A stretch of 64,000 bases of DNA from Thermococcus litoralis DSM 5473 (GCF_000246985.2 NC_022084.1:887246-951245); one strand, 5' to 3'. Shown: positions 8,741 to 18,075, numbered from the stretch's first letter. Numbers and translations: made by a program. The notes: generated by a model from the sequence alone, not told the origin.

Positions 8741-9646
8741 ATGAAGACGTATGTTTCAATTGCAGTTCCAACTTATAACCGCAAGAAAAAGTTACAGCAA
8801 TGTTTAAAGGCTCTTGTAAATCAAAATTACCCCAAGGAAAGATATGAGATAATTGTAGTAGATGACGGTTCAACAGACGGAACTTACGAGTTTCTTCAAG
8901 AGAAAAGAAAAGAAATCCAAAACCTAAGAATATTAAGGCAACAAAATAAAGGACCTGCTGCGGCTAGAAACCTTGGGATTAAAAATGCCCGAGGAGAAAT
9001 AATATTCTTTGTTGATGATGATGTAATTGTTCCTAATAATTGGATTAGAGAGTTCTTGAATGTTTTTAGCAAATATCCTGAAGTTGTGGCGGTAAGTGGT
9101 TATGTAGAAGCCCCTGAAGAAATTCTCAAAAAGAATATCTTCGCAAGGTATGAGGCTTATATGTCCAGGCTTGCTTACAATATGCCAAGAACCATTTATA
9201 TTGGAAGTTTTGAAACTTTTGGAGGAGCAACTTGTAACGTTGCATATAAAAGGGAAGTTCTTGAGGAGGTGGGTGGATTTGATGAAACATTTCCAGTAGC
9301 TGCTGGGGAAGATGCCGATTTAAAACTCAGAATAGCTCTAAAAGGTTACAAATTTGCATTTATTCCACTAAAGGCTATTCACATCCAAGACTACACTCTT
9401 AAAGGATTTTGGAAGCAGCAAGTTAATAGGGGAATAGGAAATTACTATTTTAGAAAAAAGTGGCAGTCATTTTTTAACAAAGACGAACTGAAAAATATTA
9501 GAGCGGCGCCTAACTACAACATCCCCCTCATGATATTAAAAGATGGGAAACTATTAATGCTTGCTTTGTTTTTAATTGCAGTAATTGCAAACAGATATGG
9601 GCAAATAAAGGCAAGGAAGATTCTTAAAATGGAGGAAGAGAAATGA
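8741..9646 (+). CDS. GT2-family glycosyltransferase
   Basis: A 301-residue GT-A enzyme. The N terminus carries VSIAVPTYNRKKKLQQCL, then VVDDGSTDGT, the metal-binding FFVDDDVIVP and the acceptor-region GEDADLKLRIALKG. A hydrophobic C-terminal stretch (MLALFLIAVIANRYG) may anchor it to the membrane. A GGGGGG site lies 7 nt before ATG 8741. It overlaps the next gene by 4 nt (ATGA), so it is co-translated with the GT4 at 9643. Confidence 0.85.
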   Translation: MKTYVSIAVPTYNRKKKLQQCLKALVNQNYPKERYEIIVVDDGSTDGTYEFLQEKRKEIQNLRILRQQNKGPAAARNLGIKNARGEIIFFVDDDVIVPNNWIREFLNVFSKYPEVVAVSGYVEAPEEILKKNIFARYEAYMSRLAYNMPRTIYIGSFETFGGATCNVAYKREVLEEVGGFDETFPVAAGEDADLKLRIALKGYKFAFIPLKAIHIQDYTLKGFWKQQVNRGIGNYYFRKKWQSFFNKDELKNIRAAPNYNIPLMILKDGKLLMLALFLIAVIANRYGQIKARKILKMEEEK

Positions 9647-10740
9647 GAAGTATTGGAGTTGTATACGGGTTGCCCGAGAAGTATGCAACTTCTATCCGAC
9701 TAAAGAAATTACTGGGCGATATAAAAGACAAAAATATCAGAACACGTCAAATTATTCCAATTGAATGGGAAGGCTCAATTGTTAAGAAAATCTCTATAAT
9801 CCTCAGGAACATAATGACTGTATTAGATCCAAGATTTGAGGTTGATATTCTTTATGTCTCTGCTCCCTTAATAGCAAGTTCAATCCCAGGGATTATTGCA
9901 AAATTATTAAAGAAAACCCCATTAGTAGTGGACTGGGATGATGCATTTGTGGATTTTAGAAAGAATAAACCCAGATCCTGGGAAATTTCATTCTGGGAAT
10001 ATTTAGCCATAAAACTTGCAGATAAAGTCGTCGTTGTAAGCCCAGAGCTCAAGAAGATAGCTCTTCATCTAGGGAAAAATAGGGGTAATGTGATCTATGT
10101 TCCAAACGGTGTAGATATGCAAATTTCTGAGCAAAAGTATGACGAAGAAAGAGAAAAGATGAGAAAAAAGTTAGGAATTCGGGATGATGAAATAGTCGTT
10201 GGATTTGTTGGTAGAATAAGCAGGAGAAAAAACACCTTTGTTGGAAAAGAGTTAGTTGACTGTGCTGAACAGTTAAAAACATCGAACATGCTTGAATACT
10301 TCAGATTTCTAATTATTGGGTTTGGAGAGGGCTTTGAAACATTAAAGAGATATGCAGAAGAAAAAGGGGTATCTAATAAGTTCATATTTACTGGGTATGT
10401 TGAGCACTCAGAGATTCCTTTTTATATTAGTGCTATGGATATCTGCGTAGTTCCAGTAGGTAAAAAATTTACAGATACTGTTAGGAGCTCGTTCAAATTG
10501 AAAGAATTCATTGCAATGGGCAAACCTGTAATTACCGTAAACTATGGGTCATTCAGCTATGAGACGAGAAATGGGAAATTTGCTGTTCTCATTGATGATA
10601 ATTCAGAGCTTCCAAACGCGCTCCTAACTCTCGATGCAAAAACTCTACGAAAGAAAGCCGTTTCTGGAAGAAAATTTGTTAGGACTTATTATAGTTGGGA
10701 ATATTTGAAAGATAAGCTAGTAGAGTTCCTCAATACTTAG
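9643..10740 (+). CDS. GT4-like glycosyltransferase
   Basis: A 365-residue GT-B protein with a diverged N terminus (SIGVVYGLPEKYATSIRL). The C-terminal half includes VIYVPNGVDM, VGFVGRISRRKN and an EFIAMGKPVITVNYG donor loop; the canonical E-x7-E is weakly kept. It is the last gene of the rightward run that starts at 2137. Its stop overlaps the stop of the convergent gene at 10730 by 11 nt, so the two transcripts meet tail to tail with no spacer. Confidence 0.78.
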   Translation: MRSIGVVYGLPEKYATSIRLKKLLGDIKDKNIRTRQIIPIEWEGSIVKKISIILRNIMTVLDPRFEVDILYVSAPLIASSIPGIIAKLLKKTPLVVDWDDAFVDFRKNKPRSWEISFWEYLAIKLADKVVVVSPELKKIALHLGKNRGNVIYVPNGVDMQISEQKYDEEREKMRKKLGIRDDEIVVGFVGRISRRKNTFVGKELVDCAEQLKTSNMLEYFRFLIIGFGEGFETLKRYAEEKGVSNKFIFTGYVEHSEIPFYISAMDICVVPVGKKFTDTVRSSFKLKEFIAMGKPVITVNYGSFSYETRNGKFAVLIDDNSELPNALLTLDAKTLRKKAVSGRKFVRTYYSWEYLKDKLVEFLNT

Positions 10741-11878
10741 ATAAAATATCCTCATACACTTTAAAAATTTGCTTTGCTATGTTCTTCCAATCAAACTGCT
10801 CAGCATATTTTCTTATTTTTTCTCTATTCCATTCTTTGTTTAGGGCTGTTAAAATTTTTTCTGCTAAATCTTGTGGATTTGCTGGCTCACATAGTAATCC
10901 GTAATCTTCGGAAGTTATTATCTCTGGGACTCCACCGACCTTGGTACCAACAAAAGGTAATCCAACACCCAAGGCCTCAAACATAACAGTGGGATTGCCC
11001 TCACTTAAGCTTGGTAGAACAAACAGATCAGCCGCATTCATCCATAATGCTAATTTATCATCTGGAATTGGTCCAAGAAGTTTTACATGTTCTTGTAAAT
11101 TAAGTTTTCGTATTTGTTTTTGAAGTTTTTTCTTTAATGGACCATCACCACCTATAAAACATAGAATGTCATTTCTTTGTTTAATTATGATCTTCATTGC
11201 TTCAATTAAATATTGAAATCCTTTTCGTTCGATAAGGTTTCCCAGACTAAAAATAATTTTTAAATCTGTAGGAATTCCTAATTCTTTTCGAGCTTTTTCT
11301 TTCGGAAATGTAACAAGTCTATCAGAACTAAATCCATTAGGAATTGAATAAACGTTTTGATTAAATTGTTTTAACAATATAGCATCCTTTTTGTTCACTC
11401 TAATCAAAGCATCTGCGTTTCTCCAACTCCAGTATATCTTTCTATTATTAGACTTATACTCCCGTAGGAACCATTCTTGATTCTCATGAACTGTTATAAT
11501 AATCGGTACTTTAAATTTTTTTGAAATCTTTACACTAGAATATCCACTCGGCCATGTGAAATGAGCATGAACAATCTTAAATTTCAGATTCTCTCTTTTT
11601 ATTACCTTTAGAATAGCCTTGTAATAATTCTCCCCAAGTCTTCTTCTAAAGTACCCTATGGGAAAGTGAATAAACCTAGGATAATATACGTAAACGTTCT
11701 CGTAGGAATAATTTTTAAGAAACATTTTATATCCATAGGGCCAGGGACTTATAACATACACATTATCAAAATAATCCTTCAGAAATTTTATCTGTTCTTT
11801 TACAAATACTCCTTGATAGTAGGAACCATCTTCATTTGGGAATATGTTTGTGATAACTAGGAGGTTGTTTTCGTCCAT
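10730..11878 (-). CDS. GT4-family glycosyltransferase
   Basis: A 382-residue GT-B enzyme. N terminus LLVITNIFPNEDGSYYQGVF is typical of GT4 acceptor domains. The C-terminal half has YSIPNGFSSDRL, IFSLGNLIERKGFQYLIEAM and the E-x7-E block LSEGNPTVMFEALGVGLP. It is the most downstream of four leftward GT4 genes (start 15198) and lies 8 nt after its upstream neighbour, so it belongs to one operon with them. Confidence 0.85.
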   Translation of the reverse strand: MDENNLLVITNIFPNEDGSYYQGVFVKEQIKFLKDYFDNVYVISPWPYGYKMFLKNYSYENVYVYYPRFIHFPIGYFRRRLGENYYKAILKVIKRENLKFKIVHAHFTWPSGYSSVKISKKFKVPIIITVHENQEWFLREYKSNNRKIYWSWRNADALIRVNKKDAILLKQFNQNVYSIPNGFSSDRLVTFPKEKARKELGIPTDLKIIFSLGNLIERKGFQYLIEAMKIIIKQRNDILCFIGGDGPLKKKLQKQIRKLNLQEHVKLLGPIPDDKLALWMNAADLFVLPSLSEGNPTVMFEALGVGLPFVGTKVGGVPEIITSEDYGLLCEPANPQDLAEKILTALNKEWNREKIRKYAEQFDWKNIAKQIFKVYEDILSKY

Positions 11879-11886
11879 ACAATTCT

Positions 11887-13128
11887 TTATTCCGTGATTG
11901 CCTTTATAAACTTCTCTCCGTATTTGTTGGAATAATCAATTATTTTTGTTTTTAATTTCTCATGCTTAGCGGTCTGGGGAGCATTCTTTATTGCTTCTGC
12001 GAAATACTTGCTTTGAGGGGGTACAGATGTTCCGTATCCTATCCAGTGAATAAGCTCAGGAATGGCACCTTTATCACTTCCAACAACGTAACAACCATTG
12101 ACCGCTCCCTCTATGATAACCCTCCCAAAGGGCTCGTACCACAGAGAGGGCACGAGAAGAATGTCAGAGGCTTTGTAGTAGTGTCTTAGTATCTCCATTG
12201 GTTGGTACCCCACATAGAGGACGTTTTTTAAGGGAGATTTAGTAAACATCTTTCTTAGGGGTCCATCCCCTACAACAACAAACAAATGCCCAGGTACCTC
12301 TTTTGCTATCTTTGGTATTAAATGGGCTCCTTTGAGCTCTGTAAGGGTTCCAACGAATAAAACAATTGTCTTATCTTCTGGAAGGTTTAAATATTGTCGA
12401 GCCTCCTCTTTTGAAATATTGGGAACTATTTCTGGACTTATTGGATTGTAAAGCACAGAGATTTTTTTGGTAGGGACATTTAGCCTTTTCACGAACTCCA
12501 TTTTTACAAAATTGCTAATTGCAAGCATCTTATCAAATTTCCCTAGCACGTTTTTTCTTTTGTTTATTTCGTGCACTAGAGTTGAACCAAGTATGTAGTT
12601 TGCTCCCATACACTGCTGTATGTTTGTTAAACTGCATCCTTCGCATAGTTTTCCGTTATTATCTAATCCTCGATTCCAACAGAGTAGTGCAAAATCCCTC
12701 AAATGTGCAACTTTTATGTCAGCATCTTGGATTTTTGAAAGGGCTAAAATTGATTCTAAGTTATTTGCATGGATAACGTCAAAGTCTTCCGTCTGGAGGA
12801 GTTCTTTTACGACATTCATAATTTCAAAAGAGGAGAACTTGATATATCCGTTTAATTGGAAGTAGTATGAACTTTTTTTTCGCAAATAAATTTCAGAAGA
12901 GATCTTGCGCAACTGTTTCTTAAATAAAAAGTACCGCCAGGATTTAAATCTTATTACTCTCAAATTTTTAGAAATCTCAGTTTCGGTTTTGTACTTAGTA
13001 TAGTTGGGAGTAATAACAGTTACTTCGTGCCCTAACTGAGCTAGCTTGTTTACTAAAATTTTTAGGCTAATTTCGGCCCCACCCATATGTATTGGGGGGT
13101 AATACTCAGTGACAAATAGAATTTTCAT
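11887..13128 (-). CDS. GT4-family glycosyltransferase with cysteine cluster
   Basis: A 413-residue GT-B protein starting MKILFVTEYYPPIHMGGAEI, a classic GT4 N terminus. The donor site is LWYEPFGRVIIEGAVNGCYV with E-x7-E. Between residues about 148 and 175 there is a four-cysteine patch (CWNRGLDNNGKLCEGCSLTN, then QQC), seen in some GT4 enzymes; whether it binds a metal is unknown. It overlaps the upstream gene by 23 nt, which argues for translational coupling. Confidence 0.84.
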   Translation of the reverse strand: MKILFVTEYYPPIHMGGAEISLKILVNKLAQLGHEVTVITPNYTKYKTETEISKNLRVIRFKSWRYFLFKKQLRKISSEIYLRKKSSYYFQLNGYIKFSSFEIMNVVKELLQTEDFDVIHANNLESILALSKIQDADIKVAHLRDFALLCWNRGLDNNGKLCEGCSLTNIQQCMGANYILGSTLVHEINKRKNVLGKFDKMLAISNFVKMEFVKRLNVPTKKISVLYNPISPEIVPNISKEEARQYLNLPEDKTIVLFVGTLTELKGAHLIPKIAKEVPGHLFVVVGDGPLRKMFTKSPLKNVLYVGYQPMEILRHYYKASDILLVPSLWYEPFGRVIIEGAVNGCYVVGSDKGAIPELIHWIGYGTSVPPQSKYFAEAIKNAPQTAKHEKLKTKIIDYSNKYGEKFIKAITE

Positions 13129-14080
13129 ATATATGCCCCCAGGCCCTGTTCTTGATCACTCCTACCTTTTTTAGGTATTTTGGGTTGGCAATAAGTGGAT
13201 CTATATTAAAATTTGGCTCATCAATACTTAGACATAAGTGCTTGATCTCTTTTGGTATTTCAGCATCTTCAAGAATTATTACAGGCTTTTTCCTAGCAAT
13301 TGCTTCAACTATGGGCAAACCCCATCCTTCATACTTCGAGGGATGGATATACACATCAAGCATGTCGTAAAACTCAACTATCTTATCGTCTGGCACGAAT
13401 CCCAGGAGAACTATTCTCTTGTCTTTCTCTACTAATTTTTGTATTTTTTTAAAGAGATGCCCAGTTCCAGCCAAGTAAAGTCGAGCATTTGGATTTTTGT
13501 ACTCCATAAACAGCTTGATCAAAAGTTCATGCCTCTTGTATTCCTCCATTCTTGAAATGTATCCAATATTAAAAGTTTTGCATCTTTTCCCGCTAATGGA
13601 AGTTTTTAAGAATCTATCATCAATGGGCTGGTAGACTACCTTAATCTTATTCTCATCAATGCCTCCAAATCTAATCATGTCGAGTTTTGTTAAATGAGAG
13701 ACAGCAAAGATTTTGTCGTAGAACCTAGCTGAAAACAATCCTAATCCAACTAAGAACCGCTCCAAAATTTTTCTGAATCCCCTCCCTCTGTATTTTAGGG
13801 GGATTAAATCGTGAACTGTAAGGTATTTTTTTGACCTTGGCTTTATGAACGGTAAAAGTATACCCTCTATAATTCCAATTGCGTGGTAGACGTCTGCATC
13901 TGTTTTTAATAGGAAGATTGGAACATCAAAAAGAAGCCATTTAAAGTATGATAACTTTTCCTTGGGAGATATTATAACATCTATTCCCTTGGCTTCCAAC
14001 TTCTTGATTAAATTTCTTCCATAAACACCGATTCCTCCTGCCTTCGAGTCTAAATTCCTTGCCAGAATAACATACCTCAT
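13106..14080 (-). CDS. GT4-family glycosyltransferase
   Basis: About 324 residues beginning MRYVILARNLDSKAGGIGVY. Features include a short acceptor half, VYQPIDDRFL, FNIGYISRMEEYKRHELLI and the donor motif SKYEGWGLPIVEAIARKKPV. It is shorter than most GT4 enzymes but keeps both halves. ATG 14080 is preferred over the in-frame GTG 14089 because AGGTGG lies 5 nt before it and the resulting ATGA overlap with the upstream stop is 4 nt. Confidence 0.83.
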   Translation of the reverse strand: MRYVILARNLDSKAGGIGVYGRNLIKKLEAKGIDVIISPKEKLSYFKWLLFDVPIFLLKTDADVYHAIGIIEGILLPFIKPRSKKYLTVHDLIPLKYRGRGFRKILERFLVGLGLFSARFYDKIFAVSHLTKLDMIRFGGIDENKIKVVYQPIDDRFLKTSISGKRCKTFNIGYISRMEEYKRHELLIKLFMEYKNPNARLYLAGTGHLFKKIQKLVEKDKRIVLLGFVPDDKIVEFYDMLDVYIHPSKYEGWGLPIVEAIARKKPVIILEDAEIPKEIKHLCLSIDEPNFNIDPLIANPKYLKKVGVIKNRAWGHIYENSICH

Positions 14081-15198
14081 CCTACCCACCTGTAATACCC
14101 TTCCAGCTTTTTTACAATTTCACTCCAGTCGTATTTGCTCGCCATTGTCATGGCTGGTTTTTTCATTCTCTCTCTTTTTTCTAACGCAATTAAAATCTTT
14201 TCTGCAAAGTCCTTTTCATCAGCTCTTGCAATAAATCCGTTTTTCCCTTCTAGTATGAGCTCCTTAGAGGCGTTCATCTCGTAATCAACAGTAACTACGG
14301 GTAAGCCACTTGCATTGGCCTCAACAACAACAATCCCAAATCCTTCTCGAAGAGACGGAAACGCAAACACTTTGGATGCCTTTATCAATGCTATAACATC
14401 TTCATATCTGCTTAAAAACCCAAAGAATTTTACGTTATTCTGAAGATTAAGTTTAAAAGATAGTTTTTCTAGATATTCCCTTTCGGGGCCATCTCCCACT
14501 ACAACAGCTTTAATATCCGGGATTTCCTGTTTTATTACGGTGAGGGCTTTTAGGAGTAAAGGAACATTTTTCTCCTTAACTAGCCTTCCAACGAAGATTA
14601 TGTCTGAGGTATAGCTGGAAGGCTTTATCTCTTGAATCTTTTCAAAGTCTATCCCATTGGGAACCACGTAAATATTCTTTCTGAGACCTGCTTTGTGGAG
14701 ATCTTTTTTTGTTTTTAGAGATACTGCTATGTGATTGTCAGTTAAAACAAATAATCCTCTTTCAATGATTTTTCCGAAAAAACCTGCCTTTCCAAGATAT
14801 TTTAGCCAATAACTTCCCCAGAACTCGTGCCACGTGATTACTAAGTTTGAATTACTAACCCTAGAAGCATAGCAGGGGAAATACGGAGCCGCCTGGCAGT
14901 CAACAACATCAAAACGCTCTTTGCTTAAGAGGGGTAACAGCTTTACCGAGTGCAGGAGAGGAGGTATTATTGCCCGTCTTCCAGAAGAATAAACCTGTTT
15001 GGGTTTGATAGTTCCATGGTAAATTATGCCCTCCCCCTTAAGTATATCCTCCCCATTCCAGTGTTTGTATCCATATACATGAACTTCATGCCTTTTAACC
15101 AAACGCTTAGCTATTTCGTAGATTCTCTTCTCGACTCCCCCTTTGACCCATGGATAGATTACATCGTAGACAAACGCGATTTTCAAGGTTTCCCCCAT
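14077..15198 (-). CDS. GT4-family glycosyltransferase, first gene of leftward GT4 operon
   Basis: About 373 residues. The protein starts MGETLKIAFVYDVIYPWVKG and carries VVPNGIDFEKI, IIFVGRLVKEKNVPLLLKAL and the E-x7-E motif SLREGFGIVVVEANASGLPV. A longer in-frame extension to 15495 is rejected: its extra 99 residues are antisense to the acetyltransferase gene and look nothing like a GT. TTG 15186 is a serious alternative start, because GGGGGAAA lies just before it while ATG 15198 has no clear ribosome-binding site. First gene of the four-gene leftward operon. Confidence 0.84.
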   Translation of the reverse strand: MGETLKIAFVYDVIYPWVKGGVEKRIYEIAKRLVKRHEVHVYGYKHWNGEDILKGEGIIYHGTIKPKQVYSSGRRAIIPPLLHSVKLLPLLSKERFDVVDCQAAPYFPCYASRVSNSNLVITWHEFWGSYWLKYLGKAGFFGKIIERGLFVLTDNHIAVSLKTKKDLHKAGLRKNIYVVPNGIDFEKIQEIKPSSYTSDIIFVGRLVKEKNVPLLLKALTVIKQEIPDIKAVVVGDGPEREYLEKLSFKLNLQNNVKFFGFLSRYEDVIALIKASKVFAFPSLREGFGIVVVEANASGLPVVTVDYEMNASKELILEGKNGFIARADEKDFAEKILIALEKRERMKKPAMTMASKYDWSEIVKKLEGYYRWVG

Positions 15199-15249
15199 GA
15201 CTACCGAAAATTTATAACTCTTCGGCTTTATTAAAATTTGGTGTCTCAA
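15199..15249. promoter_or_regulatory. divergent promoter between GT4 operon and acetyltransferase operon
   Basis: Only 51 bp separate the two starts. AAATTTATAACT at 15210-15221 reads TTATAAATTTT on the minus strand, a good TATA element for the leftward genes about 15-20 bp from ATG 15198 (or about 30 from TTG 15186). CTTTATTAAAATTTGG (about 15226-15241) may serve the rightward gene. The tight spacing implies shared regulation or mutual exclusion. Confidence 0.4.
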
Positions 15250-15855
15250 ATGGCTCAAAAGTATTTCGTTCATCCAACCGCTGTTGTTGAGGAAGGAGCA
15301 GAGATTGGAGAAGGAACAAGAATATGGCACTTCGCTCACGTAAGGAAAGGAGCGAAAATAGGTAGGAACTGCAACATTGGAAAAGACGTCTACATTGATG
15401 TTGGTGTTGAGATCGGCAACAATGTGAAAATCCAAAACGGAGTAAGCGTTTACAGGGGAGTTAAAGTTGAGGATGACGTTTTCCTCGGCCCACACATGAC
15501 GTTTACGAATGATCTCTACCCAAGGGCATTCAACGAAGATTGGGAGGTCGTGCCAACATTAGTTAAGAAAGGAGCAAGCATAGGAGCCCATGCAACGATT
15601 GTTTGCGGAGTTACAATTGGGGAATATGCGATGATTGGAGCTGGAGCCGTTGTTACAAAAGACGTGCCGCCCTTTGGGCTAGTTTTTGGAAACCCGGCAA
15701 GGCTAAGAGGGTTTGTCTGCTACTGCGGGAGACCCTTGAGGGAGAAAATTGGCGAGGATGAAGAGGGTGTCATCTTTAAGTGCTCTCACTGCGGGAAAGA
15801 AGTTAAAATCAGAAGAGAGGATTACGAAAGATACCTAAGGGAAAAAGATTTGTGA
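15250..15855 (+). CDS. WbpD-like N-acetyltransferase (hexapeptide repeat) with C-terminal zinc ribbon
   Basis: About 201 residues. [20 protein letters not shown] opens a left-handed beta-helix with hexapeptide repeats to about residue 160; [13 protein letters not shown] is characteristic of UDP-3-amino-uronate N-acetyltransferases such as WbpD. The last 45 residues carry CYC-GRPL and CSHCG, a zinc-ribbon-like tail. The likely step is acetyl-CoA-dependent acetylation of the 3-amino group, following the aminotransferase at 16049. ATG 15250 is used; TTG 15238 and GTG 15241 are in frame upstream. First gene of the rightward operon to 19171. Confidence 0.85.
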   Translation: MAQKYFVHPTAVVEEGAEIGEGTRIWHFAHVRKGAKIGRNCNIGKDVYIDVGVEIGNNVKIQNGVSVYRGVKVEDDVFLGPHMTFTNDLYPRAFNEDWEVVPTLVKKGASIGAHATIVCGVTIGEYAMIGAGAVVTKDVPPFGLVFGNPARLRGFVCYCGRPLREKIGEDEEGVIFKCSHCGKEVKIRREDYERYLREKDL

Positions 15856-16052
15856 GAGTGCAAAATATGAGAGGAAACAAAAGTCCGGAAATCTCAAGCA
15901 AAGAGTTACTAAAAATGCTTGGAGATAATTTCAAGAAACGCATAGAGGAGACTCCCTTGGAAAAGTATGAGGAATATTACAAAAGGCTTAAAGTCGCTGA
16001 AATGAAAAGGACTCTTATGATATCCAAAGCTATTAAGGAGGAACAACTATGA
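15852..16052 (+). CDS. small charged protein of unknown function in glycan operon
   Basis: A 66-residue, strongly charged, predicted all-helical protein ([20 protein letters not shown] in the middle). It overlaps the acetyltransferase stop by 4 nt (GTGA) and the aminotransferase start by 4 nt, so it is translated as part of the operon and is unlikely to be a chance ORF. ATG 15867 is a possible shorter start. I do not recognise a family. Confidence 0.65.
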   Translation: MRVQNMRGNKSPEISSKELLKMLGDNFKKRIEETPLEKYEEYYKRLKVAEMKRTLMISKAIKEEQL

Positions 16053-17149
16053 TACCAATCGCCAAGCCCTTAATCGGAGATGAGGAGATTAAAGCGGTCA
16101 TCGAGGTTTTGAAGAGTGGAATGCTTGCCCATGGAAAAGAAGTTGGAGCCTTTGAGAAAGAATTTGCCGAGTACTTAGGGGCTAAGTATGGGATAGCAGT
16201 TGTCAACGGTACTGCCGCCTTGGATGTCGCTCTCAAAGCCCTCAAAATAGGCTCTAGTGATGAAGTAATAACAACACCTTTCACTTTTATAGCCTCTGCA
16301 AATGCGGTTCTCTTCCAGGGAGCAAAGCCCGTCTTTGCGGACATTGATCCAAAAACATTCAACCTCGACCCAAACGAGGTTCTTGAGAAGATTACCAACA
16401 AAACAAAAGCGATAATAGTCGTCCACCTCTACGGCCAGCCTGCGGATATGGAGGCCTTCAAAGAAATAGCTGAGGATCATAGGCTTTACCTCATTGAGGA
16501 CTGCGCACAGGCTCATGGAGCGGAATTCAAGGGTCAAAAGGTGGGAACCTTTGGAGACATCGCTGCTTTCAGCTTCTATCCAACTAAGAATATGACCACC
16601 GGTGAGGGTGGAATGGTAGTAACTAACGATGATGAACTAGCCAAAAGGGCAGATTTGATTAGAAACCACGGGCAGGCAGAAAAATACCTCCACGTTGAGC
16701 TCGGCTACAACCTGAGAATGACCAATATTGCAGCTGCAATTGGAAGAGTTCAGCTCAAAAAGCTCGATGAGTGGAACGAAAAGAGGAGAAAAAACGCCAA
16801 GCTTTTAAGCGAGGGGATAAGCAAGATAGACAGCTTAACTCCACCCTACGTTGATAGTAGAGTTAAACACGTCTTCCACCAATATGTGATTAGAGTTGAG
16901 GATGAGTTCCCGCTGAGCAGGGATGAGCTCATGGCAAAGCTGAGGGAGAAGGGCATTGGAACAGCCATCCACTATCCAATTCCAGTTCATCATCAGCCCC
17001 TCTATCAAAGGCTTGGCTATCCAAAGGACATCTGCCCCAACGCCATAGAAGCTTCAAAGAGAGTACTAAGCCTTCCAGTGCATCCAGCTGTGAATAATGA
17101 GGACATAGAGTACATAATCAAAACCCTTAAGGAGATATCCGAACAATAG
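16049..17149 (+). CDS. DegT/DnrJ/EryC1/StrS aminotransferase (WbpE-like)
   Basis: A 366-residue PLP-dependent sugar aminotransferase of usual length. [40 protein letters not shown] and VVNGTAALDVAL form the N-terminal part; EDCAQAHGA holds the cofactor aspartate and the PLP-binding lysine is in FSFYPTKNMTTGEGG. HYPIPVHHQPLYQ is typical of the C-terminal half. In the WbpB/WbpE/WbpD scheme it transfers an amino group to the 3-keto UDP-GlcNAc uronate. Context with a WbpD-like and a WbpB-like gene supports that substrate. Confidence 0.9.
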   Translation: MIPIAKPLIGDEEIKAVIEVLKSGMLAHGKEVGAFEKEFAEYLGAKYGIAVVNGTAALDVALKALKIGSSDEVITTPFTFIASANAVLFQGAKPVFADIDPKTFNLDPNEVLEKITNKTKAIIVVHLYGQPADMEAFKEIAEDHRLYLIEDCAQAHGAEFKGQKVGTFGDIAAFSFYPTKNMTTGEGGMVVTNDDELAKRADLIRNHGQAEKYLHVELGYNLRMTNIAAAIGRVQLKKLDEWNEKRRKNAKLLSEGISKIDSLTPPYVDSRVKHVFHQYVIRVEDEFPLSRDELMAKLREKGIGTAIHYPIPVHHQPLYQRLGYPKDICPNAIEASKRVLSLPVHPAVNNEDIEYIIKTLKEISEQ

Positions 17150-17167
17150 ATTAACGGGAGGTCATTT

Positions 17168-17581
17168 ATGTTCAAGAAGAAAGAGTATGAACGCTGGATT
17201 GCAGAAGCCAAAAGAACCCTTGCCTCTGCATACTCTGATTTGAAAGAAGGTTATTATGAGTGGGCAAGTTTTAAAGCTCAACAGGCAGCAGAATTAGCGG
17301 CAAAAGCGATTTTAAGAGGATTAGGCTTTGCCCCCATTGGCCACTCAATAACAAGGCTCCTAAGAGAGCTGTCTGAAAACAACATAAAAGTTCCCAAAGA
17401 GATTTTGTATTTTGCAATGGAGCTGGACAGGAACTACATAGCACCGAGGTATCCTGATGCGTATCCAGAAGGTTCTCCATTTGAATATTATTCGGAAGAT
17501 ATCGCCGAAGAACTTATTGAATATGCGGAAAAGATAATCAGATTTATCGAGGGAGTTGCAGATGAACTTCAAGCAACTTAA
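17168..17581 (+). CDS. HEPN-domain protein (probable toxin of HEPN-MNT pair)
   Basis: A 137-residue helical protein with the HEPN pattern: ERWIAEAKRTLASAYSDL, WASFKAQQAAELAAKAIL and a C-terminal ERxxRYP-like segment (MELDRNYIAPRYPDAYPEG). HEPN partners of minimal nucleotidyltransferases act as RNases or toxins in characterised systems. GGGAGG lies 5 nt before ATG 17168. It overlaps the MNT gene by 20 nt. The pair sits between the aminotransferase and the Gfo/Idh dehydrogenase and so interrupts a biosynthetic gene set. Confidence 0.82.
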   Translation: MFKKKEYERWIAEAKRTLASAYSDLKEGYYEWASFKAQQAAELAAKAILRGLGFAPIGHSITRLLRELSENNIKVPKEILYFAMELDRNYIAPRYPDAYPEGSPFEYYSEDIAEELIEYAEKIIRFIEGVADELQAT

Positions 17582-17963
17582 AGAATTTGTAAACAGGATT
17601 GTTGAGCACTTGAACGGAGAAGCCACTGTGATCCTCTTTGGGTCCTACGCGAGGGGAGATTATAATAGGGCGAGTGATTTTGACATTGTCGTTATCTCCA
17701 ACAGGCTAGAGAAAAATCCCCTAAAGAGGACAAAAGAGCTGTATGCTCTAAACAAGGATTTTCTACCAGTGGACATAATAGCTTATACAAGAGAAGAGTT
17801 CTTGAGAGCCTTGGAAAACCTCTCCCCAACAGCACTTGACGCAGTTTCTTATGGAAAAGTTCTCCACGATGATGGATTTTATAGAATCGCAAAGAAGAAG
17901 TTTGAAGAGCTTAAAAAGAAAGGCCTGAAGAAGGGAAAGTACTGGATGATGATTAGCCCATAA
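17562..17963 (+). CDS. minimal nucleotidyltransferase (MNT, probable antitoxin)
   Basis: About 133 residues. The nucleotidyltransferase signature GSYARGDYNRASDFDIVV contains the GS-x10-D-x-D catalytic pattern; PVDIIAYTREEFLRAL gives the third acidic residue. In known HEPN-MNT pairs the MNT neutralises the HEPN toxin, in some cases by AMPylating it. ATG 17562 is chosen over TTG 17556 because GGGAG at 17551-17555 is 6 nt upstream of the ATG and would touch the TTG. Intact, unlike the MNT at 31294. Confidence 0.82.
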   Translation: MNFKQLKEFVNRIVEHLNGEATVILFGSYARGDYNRASDFDIVVISNRLEKNPLKRTKELYALNKDFLPVDIIAYTREEFLRALENLSPTALDAVSYGKVLHDDGFYRIAKKKFEELKKKGLKKGKYWMMISP

Positions 17964-17996
17964 TAGATGAAAAGAAATCCACATTTGTGTCGGGGG

Positions 17997-18075
17997 CTAA
18001 TCCCATTTCTCAAACTCTCCTTCCAACTCTTTAAGTTTTTTCTTGGTCTCGCGATATTCATCTTCAGTTAAAATG
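17997..18075 (-). pseudogene. short C-terminal remnant
   Basis: On the minus strand this stretch reads GILTEDEYRETKKKLKELEG and then EFEKWD before a stop, which looks like the end of a real protein (SHOCT-like 'G-I-L-T-x-x-E-Y' tail). No start or upstream body is present. The remaining bases of the 17964-18230 gap show no gene; TTTTTATACTTTTAAAG (18175-18191) is a TATA candidate for the next gene. Confidence 0.35.

Noticed and set aside
15199-15495. 99-residue N-terminal extension of the GT4 gene at 14077-15198
   Set aside because: It is antisense to the acetyltransferase gene, has no GT4 similarity, and the GT4 fold starts at MGETLKIAFVYD.
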